Counted from the stretch's first letter, positions 11,173-23,984 are shown. The stretch is DNA of 44,332 bases from Saccoglossus kowalevskii (GCF_000003605.2 NW_003149975.1:1-44332); one strand, 5' to 3'. The notes: generated by a model from the letters alone, not told the origin. Numbers and translations: made by a program.

Positions 11173-11841
11173 TTGGTTGATTGTATTGTTATGTCAACAA
11201 TAGTTCCATACACGTTCCTGTCCCGTACTATTTACACATTGGTTGAGTGTATTGATATATCAACAATAGTTCCATACATGTTCCTGTCCCGTACTATTTA
11301 CACATTGGTTGAATGTATTGTTATATCAACAATAGTTTCATCCACGTTCCCATCCCGTACTATTTACACATTGGTTGAGTGTATTGTTATATCAACAATA
11401 GTTCCATACATGTTCCTGTCCCGTACTATTTACACATTGGTTGAGGGTATTGTTATATGAACAATAGTTCCATACACGTTCCTGTCCCGTACTATTTACA
11501 CATTGGTTGAATGTATTGAATGTATTATTATATCAACTGTAGTTCCATACACGTTCCTGTCCCGTATTATTTACATATTGGTTGAATGTATTGTTATATC
11601 AACAATAGTTCCATACACGTTCCTGTCCCGTACTATTTACACATTGGTTGAGTGTATTGTTATATCAACAATAGTTCCAAACACGTTCCTTTCCCGTACT
11701 ATTTACACATTGGTTGAGTGTATTGTTATATCAACAATAGTTCCAAACACGTTCCTTTCCCGTACTATTTACACATTGGTTGAGTGTATTGATATATCAA
11801 CAATAGTTCCATACACGTTCCTGTCCCGTACTATTCACACA
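11173..11841 (+). repeat. Partial higher-order block A-H,H,I with a 9-bp insertion
   Basis: Units A-H are followed by a second H (11710) and an I-like unit carrying ATTGATATA (11776), after which the series changes to the CTACTTACAC cassette type. Unit F at 11503 is 75 bp long because GAATGTATT is present twice (11509-11517 and 11518-11526). Unit C reads CATCCACG and CCCATCCC in place of CATACACG and CCCGTCCC. Confidence 0.8.
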
Positions 11842-12237
11842 TTGGTTGAGTGTAATGTTATATCAACCATAGTTCCATACACGTTCCTGTCCTGTACTAC
11901 TTACACATTGGTTGAGTGTATTGATATATCAACAATAGTTCCATACACGTTCCTGTCCTGTACTATTTACACTTTGTTTGAGTGTATTGATATATCAACA
12001 ATAGTTCCATACACGTTCCTGTCCTGTACTATTTACACTTTGGTTGATTGTATTGTTATATCAACAATAGTTCCATACACGTTCCTGTCCTGTACTACTT
12101 ACACATTGGTTGAGTGTATTGATATATCAACAATAGTTCCATACATGTTCTTGTCCCGTACTATTTACACATTGGTTGAGGGTATTGTTATATGAACAAT
12201 AGTTCCATACACGTTCCTGTCCCGTACTATTTACACA

Positions 12238-13755
12238 TTGGTTGAATGCATTATTATATCAACCATAGTTCCATACACGTTCCTGTCCCGTACTATTTAC
12301 ACATTGGTTGAATGTATTGTTATATCAACAATAGCTCCATACACGTTCCTGTCCCGTACTATTTACACATTGGTTGAGTGTATTGTTATATCAACAATAG
12401 TTCCATACACGTTCCTGTCCTGTACTATTTACACTTTGGTTGATTGTATTGTTATATCAACCATAGTTCCATACACGTTCCTGTCCCGTACTATTTACAC
12501 ATTGGTTGAATGTATTGTGATATCAACAATAGTTCCATACACGTTCCTGTCCTGTACTATTTACACATTGGTTGAGTGTATTGCTATATTAACAATAGCT
12601 CCATTCACGTTCCTGTCCTGTACTATTTACACTTTGGTTGAGTGTAATGTTATATCAACAATAGTTCCATACACGTTCCTGTCCTGTACTATTTACACTT
12701 TTGTTGATTGTATTGTTATATCAACCATAGTTCCATACACGTTCCTGTCCTGTACTATTTAAACATTGGTTGAGTGTAATGTTATATCAACCATAGTTCC
12801 ATACACGTTCCTGTCCTGTACTACTTACACATTGGTTGAGTGTTTTGATATATCAACAATAGTTCCATACACGTTCCTGTCCTGTACTATTTACACTTTT
12901 GTTGATTGTATTGTTATATCAACCATAGTTCCATACACGTTCCTGTCCTGTACTATTTAAACATTGGTTGAGTGTAATGTTATATCAACCATAGTTCCAT
13001 ACACGTTCCTGTCCTGTACTACTTACACTTTGTTTGAGTGTATTGATATATCAAAAATAGTTCCATACACGTTCCTGTCCTGTACTATTTACACTTTGGT
13101 TGATTGTATTGTTATATCAACAATAGTTCCATACACGTTCCTGTCCTGTACTACTTACACATTGGTTGAGTGTATTGATATATCAACAATAGTTCCATAC
13201 ATGTTCCTGTCCCGTACTATTTACACATTGGTTGAGGGTATTGTTATATGAACAATAGTTCCATACACGTTCCTGTCCCGTACTATTTACACATTGGTTG
13301 AATGTATTATTATATCAACCATAGTTCCATACACGTTCCTGTCCCGTACTATTTACACATTGGTTGAATGTATTGTGATGTCAACAATAGTTCCATACAC
13401 GTTCCTGTCCTGTACTATTTACACATTGGTTGAGTGTATTGCTATATTAACAATAGCTCCATTCACGTTCCTGTCCTGTACTATTTACACTTTGGTTGAT
13501 TGTATTGTTATATCAACCATAGTTCCATACACGTTCCTGTCCCGTACTATTCACACATTGTTTGAATGTATTGTTATATCAACAATAGTTCCATGCAGGT
13601 TCCTGTCCCGTACTATTTACACATTGGTTGAATGTATTGATATATCAACAATAGTTCCATACACGTTCCTGTCCCGTACTATTTACACTTTGGTTGAGTG
13701 TATTGTTATATCAACAATAGTTCCATACACGTTCCTGTCCTGTACTATTTACACT
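12238..13755 (+). repeat. Array stretch with TGCATT marker and the ATCAAAAATAG / ATTGTGATGTC subfamily
   Basis: The first unit has GAATGCATTATTATA and the second AATAGCTCC. Both marks occur together again at 19167, 20223, 21939 and 23655. From 13022 the series TTTGTTTGAG/ATCAAAAATAG unit, GATTG, ATTGATATA, GAGGGT/TGA, ATTATT, ATTGTGATGTC, L, GATTG, TATTCACACATTGTTTG, J is nearly repeated at about 35.9-36.5 kb and 40.2-40.7 kb. This stretch is therefore related both to the central amplified zone and to the nested duplications near the right end. Confidence 0.78.
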
Positions 13756-14580
13756 TTGGTTGATTGTATTGTTATATCAACCATAGTTCCATACACGTTC
13801 CTGTCCCGTACTATTTACACATTGGTTGAGTGTATTGATATATCAACAATAGTTCCATACACGTTCCTGTCCTGTACTATTTACACTTTGTTTGAGTGTA
13901 TTGATATATCAAAAATAGTTCCATACACGTTCCTGTCCTGTACTATTTACACTTTGGTTGATTGTATTGTTATATCAACAATAGTTCCATACACGTTCCT
14001 GTCCTGTACTACTTACACATTGGTTGAGTGTATTGATATATCAACAATAGTTCCATACATGTTCTTGTCCCGTACTATTTACACATTGGTTGAGGGTATT
14101 GTTATATGAACAATAGTTCCATACACGTTCCTGTCCCGTACTATTTACACATTGGTTGAATGTATTATTATATCAACCATAGTTCCAAACACGTTCCTGT
14201 CCCGTACTATTTACACATTGGTTGAGTGTATTGTTATATCAACAATAGTTCCATACATGTTCCTGTCCCGTACTATTTACACATTGGTTGAATGTATTGT
14301 TATATCAACAATAGTTTCATACACGTTCCCGTCCCGTACTATTTACACATTGGTTGAGTGTATTGTTATATCAACAATAGTTCCATACATGTTCCTGTCC
14401 TGTACTATTTACACATTGGTTGAGGGTATTGTTATATGAACAATAGTTCCATACACGTTCCTGTCCCGTACTATTTACACATTGGTTGAATGTATTATTA
14501 TATCAACCGTAGTTCCATACACGTTCCTGTCCCGTATTATTTAAACATTGGTTGAATGTATTATTATATCAACCGTAGTT

Positions 14581-15940
14581 CCATACACGTTCCTGTCCCG
14601 TATTATTTAAACATTGGTTGAATGTATTGTTATATCAACCGTAGTTCCATACACGTTCCTGTCCCGTATTATTTAAACATTGGTTGAATGTATTGTTATA
14701 TCAACAATAGTTCCATACACGTTCCTGTCCCGTACTATTTACACATTGGTTGAGTGTATTGTTATATCAACAATAGTTCCAAACACGTTCCTTTCCCGTA
14801 CTATTTACACATTGGTTGAGTGTATTGTTATATCAACAATAGTTCCATACACGTTCCTGTCCCGTACTATTCACACATTGGTTGAATGTATTGTTATATC
14901 AACAATAGTTCCATGCAGGTTCCTGTCCCGTACTATTTACACATTGGTTGAATGTATTGTGATATCAACAATAGTTCCATACACGTTCCTGTCCTGTACT
15001 ATTTACACATTGGTTGAGTGTATTGCTATATTAACAATAGCTCCATTCACGTTCCTGTCCTGTACTATTTACACTTTGGTTGAGTGTAATGTTATATCAA
15101 CAATAGTTCCATACACGTTCCTGTCCTGTACTATTTACACTTTGGTTGATTGTATTGTTATATCAACCATAGTTCCATACACGTTCCTGTCCTGTACTAT
15201 TTAAACATTGGTTGAGTGTAATGTTATATCAACCATAGTTCCATACACGTTCCTGTCCTGTACTACTTACACATTGGTTGAGTGTATTGATATATCAACA
15301 ATAGTTCCATACACGTTCCTGTCCTGTACTATTTACACTTTGTTTAAGTGTATTGATATATCAACAATAGTTCCATACACGTTCCTGTCCTGTACTATTT
15401 ACACTTTGGTTGATTGTATTGTTATATCAACAATAGTTCCATACACGTTCCTGTCCTGTACTACTTACACATTGGTTGAGTGTATTGATATATCAACAAT
15501 AGTTCCATACATGTTCTTGTCCCGTACTATTTACACATTGGTTGAGGGTATTGTTATATGAACAATAGTTCCATACACGTTCCAGTCCCGTACTATTTAC
15601 ACATTGGTTGAATGTATTATTATATCAACCATAGTTCCAAACACGTTCCTGTCCCGTACTATTTACACATTGGTTGAATGTATTGTTATATCAACAATAG
15701 TTCCATACACGTTCCTGTCCCGTACTATTTACACATTGGTTGAGTGTATTGTTATATCAACAATAGTTCCATACACGTTCCTGTCCTGTACTATTTACAC
15801 TTTGGTTGATTGTATTGTTATATCAACCATAGTTCCATACACGTTCCTGTCCTGTACTATTTAAACATTGGTTGATTGTATTGTTATATGAACAATAGTT
15901 CCATACACGTTCCTGTCCTGTACTATTTAAACATTGGTTG
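14581..15940 (+). repeat. Duplicated segment, partner of 181-1540
   Basis: This is the second copy of the duplication. It keeps the same series: two units with TCAACCGTAG and TATTATTTAAAC, then G, H, I, J, K, L, GTAATG, GATTG, the CTACTTACAC units, the TTTGTTTAAG cassette, the GAGGGT/TGA unit and the CCAAACACG unit. It diverges from its partner near 16060, where this copy enters a run of CCCGT units and the partner has the TGTCTTG unit. Confidence 0.9.
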
Positions 15941-16065
15941 AGTGTAATGTTATATCAACCATAGTTCCATACACGTTCCTGTCCTGTACTATTTACACAT
16001 TGGTTGATTGTATGGTTATATCAACCATAGTTCCATACACGTTCCTGTCCTGTACTATTTACACA

Positions 16066-16395
16066 TTGGTTGAGTGTATTGTTATATCAACCATAGTTCC
16101 ATACACGTTCCTGTCCCGTACTATTTACACATTGGTTGAGTGTATTGTTATATCAACCATAGTTCCATACACGTTCCTGTCCCGTACTATTTACACATTG
16201 GTTGAGTGTAATGTTATATCAACCATAGTTCCATACACGTTCCTGTCCCGTACTATTTACACATTGGTTGAGTGTATTGTTATATCAACCACAGTTCCAT
16301 ACACGTTCCTGTCCCGTACTATTTACACATTGGTTGAGTGTATTGTTATATCAACAATAGTTCCAAACACGTTCCTGTCCCGTACTATTTACACA
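16066..16395 (+). repeat. Homogenised run of CCCGT units
   Basis: Units at 16066, 16132, 16198 and 16264 are almost identical: GAGTG head, TCAACCATAG (one has TCAACCACAG), CCATACACG and CCCGT. The third has GTAATG. They are followed by a CCAAACACG unit at 16330 with CCTGTCC. The run replaces the TGTCTTG unit expected after the three-unit cassette. It looks like local expansion of one unit type. Confidence 0.7.
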
Positions 16396-17080
16396 TTGGT
16401 TGAGTGTATTGTTATATCAACAATAGTTCCATACACGTTCCTGTCCCGTACTATTCACACATTGGTTGAATGTATTGTTATATCAACAATAGTTCCATGC
16501 AGGTTCCCGTCCCGTACTATTTACACATTGGTTGAATGTATTGTGATATCAACAATAGTTCCATACACGTTCCTGTCCTGTACTATTTACACTTTGGTTG
16601 AGTGTAATGTTATATCAACAATAGTTCCATACACGTTCCTGTCCTGTACTATTTACACATTGGTTGAGTGTATTGCTATATTAACAATAGCTCCATTCAC
16701 GTTCCTGTCCTGTACTATTTACACTTTGGTTGAGTGTAATGTTATATCAACAATAGTTCCATACACGTTCCTGTCCTGTACTATTTACACATTGGTTGAG
16801 TGTATTGTTATATCAACAATAGTTCCATACACGTTCCTGTCCTGTAGTATTTACACATTGGTTGAGTGTATTGATATATCAACAATAGTTCCATACACGT
16901 TCCTGTCCTGTACTATTTACACTTTGGTTGATTGTATTGTTATATCAACCATAGTTCTATTCACGTTCCTGTCCTGTACTATTTAAACATTGGTTGAGTG
17001 TAATGTTATATCATCCATAGTTCCATACACGTTCCTGTCCTGTACTATTTAAACATTGGTTGATTGTATTGTTATATCAA
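16396..17080 (+). repeat. Duplicated segment, partner of 29596-30280, exactly 200 units apart
   Basis: Units I, J, K, GTAATG, L, GTAATG, CTGTAGTATT, ATTGATATA, GATTG/AGTTCTATTCACG and GTAATG match at an offset of exactly 13,200 bp. The rare AGTTCTATTCACG is shared (16951 / 30151). Differences found: 16507 C against T, and 17014 ATCATCC against ATCAACC. The exact multiple of 66 reflects that the indels lying between the copies cancel: -1 in the diverged patch and +1 near 27631, with the +1 and -1 near 28950-28968 also balanced. Confidence 0.85.
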
Positions 17081-17583
17081 CAATAGTTCCATACACGTTC
17101 CTGTCCCGTACTATTTAAACATTGGTTGATTGTATTGTTATATCAACCATAGTTCCATACACGTTCCTGTCCTGTACTATTTACACTTTGGTTGAGTGTA
17201 ATGTTATATCAACCATAGTTCCATACACGTTCCTGTCCTGTACTATTTACACATTGGTTGAGTGTAATGTTATATCAACCATAGTTCCATACACGTTCCT
17301 GTCCTGTACTATTTAAACATTGGTTGATTGTATTGTTATATCAACAATAGTTCCATACACGTTCCTGTCCTGTACTATTTAAACATTGGTTGATTGTATT
17401 GTTATATCAACAATAGTTCCATACACGTTCCTGTCCTGTACTATTTACACATTGGTTGAGTGTATTGATATATCAACCATAGTTCCATACACGTTCCTGT
17501 CCTGTACTATTTAAACATTGGTTGAGTGTAATGTTATATCAACCATAGTTCCATACACGTTCCTGTCCTGTACTATTTAAACA

Positions 17584-18112
17584 TTGGTTGATTGTATTGT
17601 TATATCAACAATAGTTCCATACACGTTCCTGTCCCGTACTATTTACACATTGGTTGAGTGTATTGATATATCAACAATAGTTCCATACATGTTCCTGCCC
17701 CGTACTATTTACACATTGGTTGAATGTATTGTTATATCAACAATAGTTTCATACACGTTCCCGTCCCGTACTATTTACACATTGGTTGAGTGTATTGTTA
17801 TATCAACAATAGTTCCATACGTGTTCCTGTCCCGTACTATTTACACATTGGTTGAGGGTATTGTTATATGAACAATAGTTCCATACACAGTTCCTGTCCC
17901 GTACTATTTACACATTGGTTGAATGTATTGTGATATCAACAATAGTTCCATACACGTTCTTGTCCTGTACTATTTACACATTGGTTGAGTGTATTGCTAT
18001 ATTAACAATAGCTCCATTCACGTTCCTGTCCTGTACTATTTACACTTTGGTTGAGTGTAATGTTATTTGAGCAATAGTTCCATACACGTTTCTGTCCCGT
18101 ACTATTTACACA
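17584..18112 (+). repeat. Higher-order block with F-J missing (A-E then K-M)
   Basis: Units A, B, C, D and E run from 17584, then directly K (17915), L and M. The five units F-J (330 bp) are absent. The junction unit E carries an extra A (CACAGTTCC near 17889), so the deletion lies beside a frame-shifting insertion. M has the TATTTGA stop, as in the copies at 2.66 and 27.3 kb. The block leads into the diverged patch downstream. Confidence 0.75.
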
Positions 18113-18960
18113 TTGGTTGAATGTATTATTATATCAACCATAGTTCCATACACGTTCCTGTCCCGTACTATTTACACATTGGTTGAATGTATTGTTATAT
18201 CAACAATAGTTCCATACACGTTCCTGTCCGGACTATTTACACATTTGTTGAATGGAATGTTATATCAACAATAATTCCATACACGTTCCTGGCCTGTACT
18301 ATTTACACTTTGGTTGAATGGATTGGTATATCAACCATAATTCCATACACGTTCCTGTCCTGTACTAATTAAACATTGGTTGAATGGATTGGTATATGAA
18401 CAATAATTCCATACACGTTCCTGTCCTGTACTAATTAAACATTGGGTTGAATGTAATGGTTATATCAACCATAGTTCCATACACGTTCCTGTCCTGTACT
18501 ATTTACACATTGGTTGAATGTATGTGATATCAACAATAGTTCCATACACGTTCCTGTCCTGTACTATTTACACATTGGTTGAGTGTATTGCTTTATTAAC
18601 AATAGCTCCATTCACGTTCCTGTCTGTACTATTTACACTTTGGTTGAGTGTAATGTTATATCAACAATAGTTCCATACACGTTCCTGTCCTGTACTATTT
18701 ACACATTGGTTGAGTGTATTGTTATATCAACAATAGTTTCATACACGTTCCTGTCCTGTAGTATTTACACATTGGTTGAGTGTATTGATATATCAACAAT
18801 AGTTCCATACACGTTCCTGTCCTGTACTATTTGCACTTTGGTTGATTGTATTGTTATATCAACCATAGTTCCATACACGTTCCTGTCCTGTACTATTTAC
18901 ACATTGGTTGAGTGTATTGATATATCAACAATAGTTCATACACGTTCCTGTCCTGTACTA
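17881..18960 (+). repeat. Diverged, indel-rich patch of the array
   Basis: Seven one-base indels lie within about 1.1 kb: +1 near 17889 (CACAGTTCC), -1 near 18229 (CTGTCCGGACT), two insertions near 18445-18462 (TTGGGTTGAATG, TAATGGTTATATC), -1 near 18524 (AATGTATGTGAT), -1 near 18623 (CTGTCTGTACT) and -1 near 18936 (AGTTCATAC). The net change is -1 over 24 units. Units at about 18245-18440 carry substitutions rare or absent elsewhere: GAATGGAATG, GAATGGATTGG, CATAATTCC, CTGGCCTG and ACTAATTAAAC. The open frame is destroyed here. This is the most diverged part of the window, probably an older segment that escaped homogenisation. Confidence 0.85.
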
Positions 18961-19080
18961 TTTACACTTTGGTTGATTGTATTGTTATATCAACAATAGT
19001 TCCATACACGTTCCTGTCCTGTACTACTTACACATTGGTTGAGTGTATTGATATATCAACAATAGTTCCATACATGTTCT
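18500..19080 (+). repeat. Duplicated segment, partner of about 34670-35250
   Basis: The match is at an offset of 16,171 bp in its right part. Shared rare marks are GCTTTATTAAC (18590 / 34760), AGTTTCATACACGTTCCTG with CTGTAGTATT, CTATTTGCACTTTGG (near 18832 / 35002) and the one-base deletion AGTTCATAC (18936 / 35107). The shared deletion shows common descent and not parallel change. This copy has further private deletions at 18524 and 18623. The copies part at 19079, where this one has TTCTTGTCCCGT and the other TTCCTGTCCCAT. Confidence 0.87.
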
Positions 19081-19166
19081 TGTCCCGTACTATTTACACA
19101 TTGGTTGAGGGTATTGTTATATGAACAATAGTTCCATACACGTTCCTGTCCCGTACTATTTACACA

Positions 19167-22100
19167 TTGGTTGAATGCATTATTATATCAACCATAGTTC
19201 CATACACGTTCCTGTCCCGTACTATTTACACATTGGTTGAATGTATTGTTATATCAACAATAGCTCCATACACGTTCCTGTCCCGTACTATTTACACATT
19301 GGTTGAGTGTATTGTTATATCAACAATAGTTCCATACACGTTCCTGTCCTGTACTATTTACACTTTGGTTGATTGTATTGTTATATCAACCATAGTTCCA
19401 TACACGTTCCTGTCCTGTACTATTTAAACATTGGTTGATTGTATTGTTATATGAACAATAGTTCCATACACGTTCCTGTCCTGTACTATATAAACATTGG
19501 TTGATTGTATGGTTATATCAACAATAGTTCCATACACGTTCCTGTCCTGTACTATTTACACATTGGTTGAGTGTCTTGATATATCAACCATAGTTCCATA
19601 CACGTTCCTGTCCTGTACTATTTAAACATTGGTTGATTGTATTGTTATATCAACAATAGTTCCATACACGTTCCTGTCCCGTACTATTTACACATTGGTT
19701 GAGTGTATTGATATATCAACAATAGTTCCATACATGTTCCTGTCCCGTACTATTTACACATTGGTTGAATGTATTGTTATATCAACAATAGTTTCATACA
19801 CGTTCCCGTCCTGTACTATTTACACATTGGTTGAGTGTATTGTTATATCAACAATAGTTCCATACATGTTCCTGTCCCGTACTATTTACACATTGGTTGA
19901 GTGTATTGTTATATCAACAATAGTTCCATACACGTTCCTGTCCCGTACTATTCACACATTGGTTGAGTGTATTGTTATATCAACAATAGTTCCATGCAGG
20001 TTCCTGTCCCGTACTATTTACACATTGGTTGAATGTATTGTGATATCAACAATAGTTCCATACACGTTCCTGTCCTGTACTATTTACACATTGGTTGAGT
20101 GTATTGATATATCAACAATAGTTCCATACATGTTCTTGTCCCGTACTATTTACACATTGGTTGAGGGTATTGTTATATGAACAATAGTTCCATACACGTT
20201 CCTGTCCCGTACTATTTACACATTGGTTGAATGCATTATTATATCAACCATAGTTCCATACACGTTCCTGTCCCGTACTATTTACACATTGGTTGAATGT
20301 ATTGTTATATCAACAATAGCTCCATACACGTTCCTGTCCCGTACTATTTACACATTGGTTGAGTGTATTGTTATATCAACAATAGTTCCATACACGTTCC
20401 TGTCCTGTACTATTTACACTTTGCTTGATTGTATTGTTATATCAACCATAGTTCCATACACGTTCCTGTCCTGTACTATTTAAACATTGGTTGATTGTAT
20501 TGTTATATGAACAATAGTTCCATACACGTTCCTGTCCTGTACTATATAAACATTGGTTGATTGTATGGTTATATCAACAATAGTTCCATACACGTTCCTG
20601 TCCTGTACTATTTACACATTGGTTGAATGTATTGTTATATCAACAATAGCTCCATACACGTTCCTGTCCCGTACTATTTACACATTGGTTGAGGGTATTG
20701 TTATATGAACAATAGTTCCATACACGTTCCTGTCCCGTACTATTTACACATTGGTTGAATGCATTATTATATCAACCATAGTTCCATACACGTTCCTGTC
20801 CCGTACTATTTACACATTGGTTGAGTGTATTGTTATATCAACAATAGTTCCATACACGTTCCTGTCCTGTACTATTTACACTTTGGTTGATTGTATTGTT
20901 ATATCAACCATAGTTCCATACACGTTCCTGTCCTGTACTATTTAAACATTGGTTGATTGTATTGTTATATGAACAATAGTTCCATACATGTTCCTGTCCT
21001 GTACTATATAAACATTGGTTGATTGTATTGTTATATCAACAATAGTTCCATACACGTTCCTGTCCCGTACTATTTACACATTGGTTGAGTGTATTGATAT
21101 ATCAACAATAGTTCCATACATGTTCCTGTCCCGTACTATTTACACATTGGTTGAATGTATTGTTATATCAACAATAGTTTCATACACGTTCCCGTCCTGT
21201 ACTATTTACACATTGGTTGAGTGTATTGTTATATCAACAATAGTTCCATACATGTTCCTGTCCCGTACTATTTACACATTGGTTGAGTGTATTGTTATAT
21301 CAACAATAGTTCCATACACGTTCCTGTCCCGTACTATTCACACATTGGTTGAGTGTATTGTTATATCAACAATAGTTCCATGCAGGTTCCTGTCCCGTAC
21401 TATTTACACATTGGTTGAATGTATTGTGATATCAACAATAGTTCCATACACGTTCCTGTCCTGTACTATTTACACATTGGTTGAGTGTATTGCTATATTA
21501 ACAATAGCTCCATTCACGTTCCTGTTCTGTACTATTTACACTTTGGTTGAGTGTAATGTTATATCAACAATAGTTCCATACACGTTCCTGTCCTGTACTA
21601 TTTACACATTTGTTGAGTGTATTGATATATCAACAATAGTTCCATACACGTTCCTGTCCTGTACTATTTACACTTTAGTTGATTGTATTGTTTTATCAAC
21701 CATAGTTCCATACACGTTCCTGTCCTGTACTATTTAAACATTGGTTGAGTGTAATGTTATATCAACCATAGTTCCATACACGTTCCTGTCCTGTACTACT
21801 TACACATTGGTTGAGTGTATTGATATATCAACAATAGTTCCATACATGTTCTTGTCCCGTACTATTTACACATTGGTTGAGGGTATTGTTATATGAACAA
21901 TAGTTCCATACACGTTCCTGTCCCGTACTATTTACACATTGGTTGAATGCATTATTATATCAACCATAGTTCCATACACGTTCCTTTCCCGTACTATTTA
22001 CACATTGGTTGAATGTATTGTTATATCAACAATAGCTCCATACACGTTCCTGTCCCGTACTATTTACACATTGGTTGAGTGTATTGTTATATCAACAATA

Positions 22101-23915
22101 GTTCCATACACGTTCCTGTCCTGTACTATTTACACTTTGGTTGATTGTATTGTTATATCAACCATAGTTCCATACACGTTCCTGTCCTGTACTATTTAAA
22201 CATTGGTTGATTGTATTGTTATATGAACAATAGTTCCATACAAGTTCCTGTCCTGTACTATATAAACATTGGTTGATTGTATGGTTATATCAACAATAGT
22301 TCCATACACGTTCCTGTCCTGTACTATTTACACATTGGTTGAGTGTCTTGATATATCAACCATAGTTCCATACACGTTCCTGTCCTGTACTATTTAAACA
22401 TTGGTTGATTGTATTGTTATATCAACAATAGTTCCATACACGTTCCTGTCCCGTACTATTTACACATTGGTTGAGTGTATTGATATATCAACAATAGTTC
22501 CATACATGTTCCTGTCCCGTACTATTTACACATTGGTTGAATGTATTGTTATATCAACAATAGTTTCATACACGTTCCCGTCCTGTACTATTTACACATT
22601 GGTTGAGTGTATTGTTATATCAACAATAGTTCCATACATGTTCCTGTCCCGTACTATTTACACATTGGTTGAGTGTATTGTTATATCAACAATAGTTCCA
22701 TACACGTTCCTGTCCCGTACTATTCACACATTGGTTGAGTGTATTGTTATATCAACAATAGTTCCATGCAGGTTCCTGTCCCGTACTATTTACACATTGG
22801 TTGAATGTATTGTGATATCAACAATTGTTCCATACACGTTCCTGTCCCGTACTATTTACACATTGGTTGAGTGTATTGATATATCAACAATAGTTCCATA
22901 CATGTTCCTGTCCCGTACTATTTACACATTGGTTGAATGTATTGTTATATCAACAATAGTTTCATACACGTTCCCGTCCTGTACTATTTACACATTGGTT
23001 GAGTGTATTGTTATATCAACAATAGTTCCATACATGTTCCTGTCCCGTACTATTTACACATTGGTTGAGTGTATTGTTATATCAACAATAGTTCCATACA
23101 CGTTCCTGTCCCGTACTATTTACACATTGGTTGAATGTATTGTGATATCAACAATAGTTCCATACACGTTCCTGTCCTGTACTATTTACACATTGGTTGA
23201 GTGTATTGCTATATTAACAATAGCTCCATTCACGTTCCTGTCCTGTACTATTTACACTTTGGTTGAGTGTAATGTTATATCAACAATAGTTCCATACACG
23301 TTCCTGTCCTGTACTATTTACACATTTGTTGAGTGTATTGATATATCAACAATAGTTCCATACACGTTCCTGTCCTGTACTATTTACACTTTAGTTGATT
23401 GTATTGTTTTATCAACCATAGTTCCATACACGTTCCTGTCCTGTACTATTTAAACATTGGTTGAGTGTAATGTTATATCAACCATAGTTCCATACACGTT
23501 CCTGTCCTGTACTACTTACACATTGGTTGAGTGTATTGATATATCAACAATAGTTCCATACATGTTCTTGTCCCGTACTATTTACACATTGGTTGAGGGT
23601 ATTGTTATATGAACAATAGTTCCATACACGTTCCTGTCCCGTACTATTTACACATTGGTTGAATGCATTATTATATCAACCATAGTTCCATACACGTTCC
23701 TGTCCCGTACTATTTACACATTGGTTGAATGTATTGTTATATCAACAATAGCTCCATACACGTTCCTGTCCCGTACTATTTACACATTGGTTGAGTGTAT
23801 TGTTATATCAACAATAGTTCCATACACGTTCCTGTCCTGTACTATTTACACTTTGGTTGATTGTATTGTTATATCAACCATAGTTCCATACACGTTCCTG
23901 TCCTGTACTATTTAA
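19167..23915 (+). repeat. Locally amplified zone marked by GAATGCATT units
   Basis: The rare GAATGCATTATTATA unit appears at 19167, 20223, 20751, 21939 and 23655 (spacings 16, 8, 18 and 26 units) and otherwise only at 12238. In four of the five copies here it is followed by a unit with AATAGCTCCATAC; at 20751 that unit is missing from this position. A further rare mark, ACTATATAAAC, occurs near 19487, 20543, 21005 and 22259. Between these marks lie the A-D, I-L series and CTACTTAC units. Several rounds of local copying with varying numbers of units explain the pattern. Confidence 0.82.
22401..23453 (+). repeat. Copy of 21015-21737 with five extra units
   Basis: The upstream copy runs A, B, C, D, I, J, K, L, GTAATG, TTTGTTGAG, GATTG (TTTTATC). 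This copy runs A, B, C, D, I, J, K-like, then B, C, D, a plain unit, K, L and onward. The offset is 1,386 bp (21 units) at the left and 1,716 bp (26 units) at the right, so five units (330 bp) have been gained here by an internal repeat of B-C-D and neighbours. The unit at the change point has ACAATTGTTCC (near 22823). It also forms one of the three 350-codon open frames, which I do not consider a gene. Confidence 0.83.
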
Positions 23916-23984
23916 ACATTGGTTGATTGTATTGTTATATAAACAATAGTTCCATACACGTTCCTGTCCTGTACTATTTAAACA

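Noticed and set aside
15934-16986. 350-codon open frame
   Set aside because: Sixteen units happen to lack a stop. Its length equals two other unrelated open frames for the same arithmetic reason, and part of it is the segment duplicated at 29.6 kb.
19480-19500. TATA-box-like CTATATAAAC and the inverted CCAAT (ATTGG) in each unit as promoter elements
   Set aside because: The TATA-like form is a single-base variant of CTATTTAAAC in four units, and the ATTGG core occurs in most units. Nothing downstream looks like a gene, so there is no support for promoter function.
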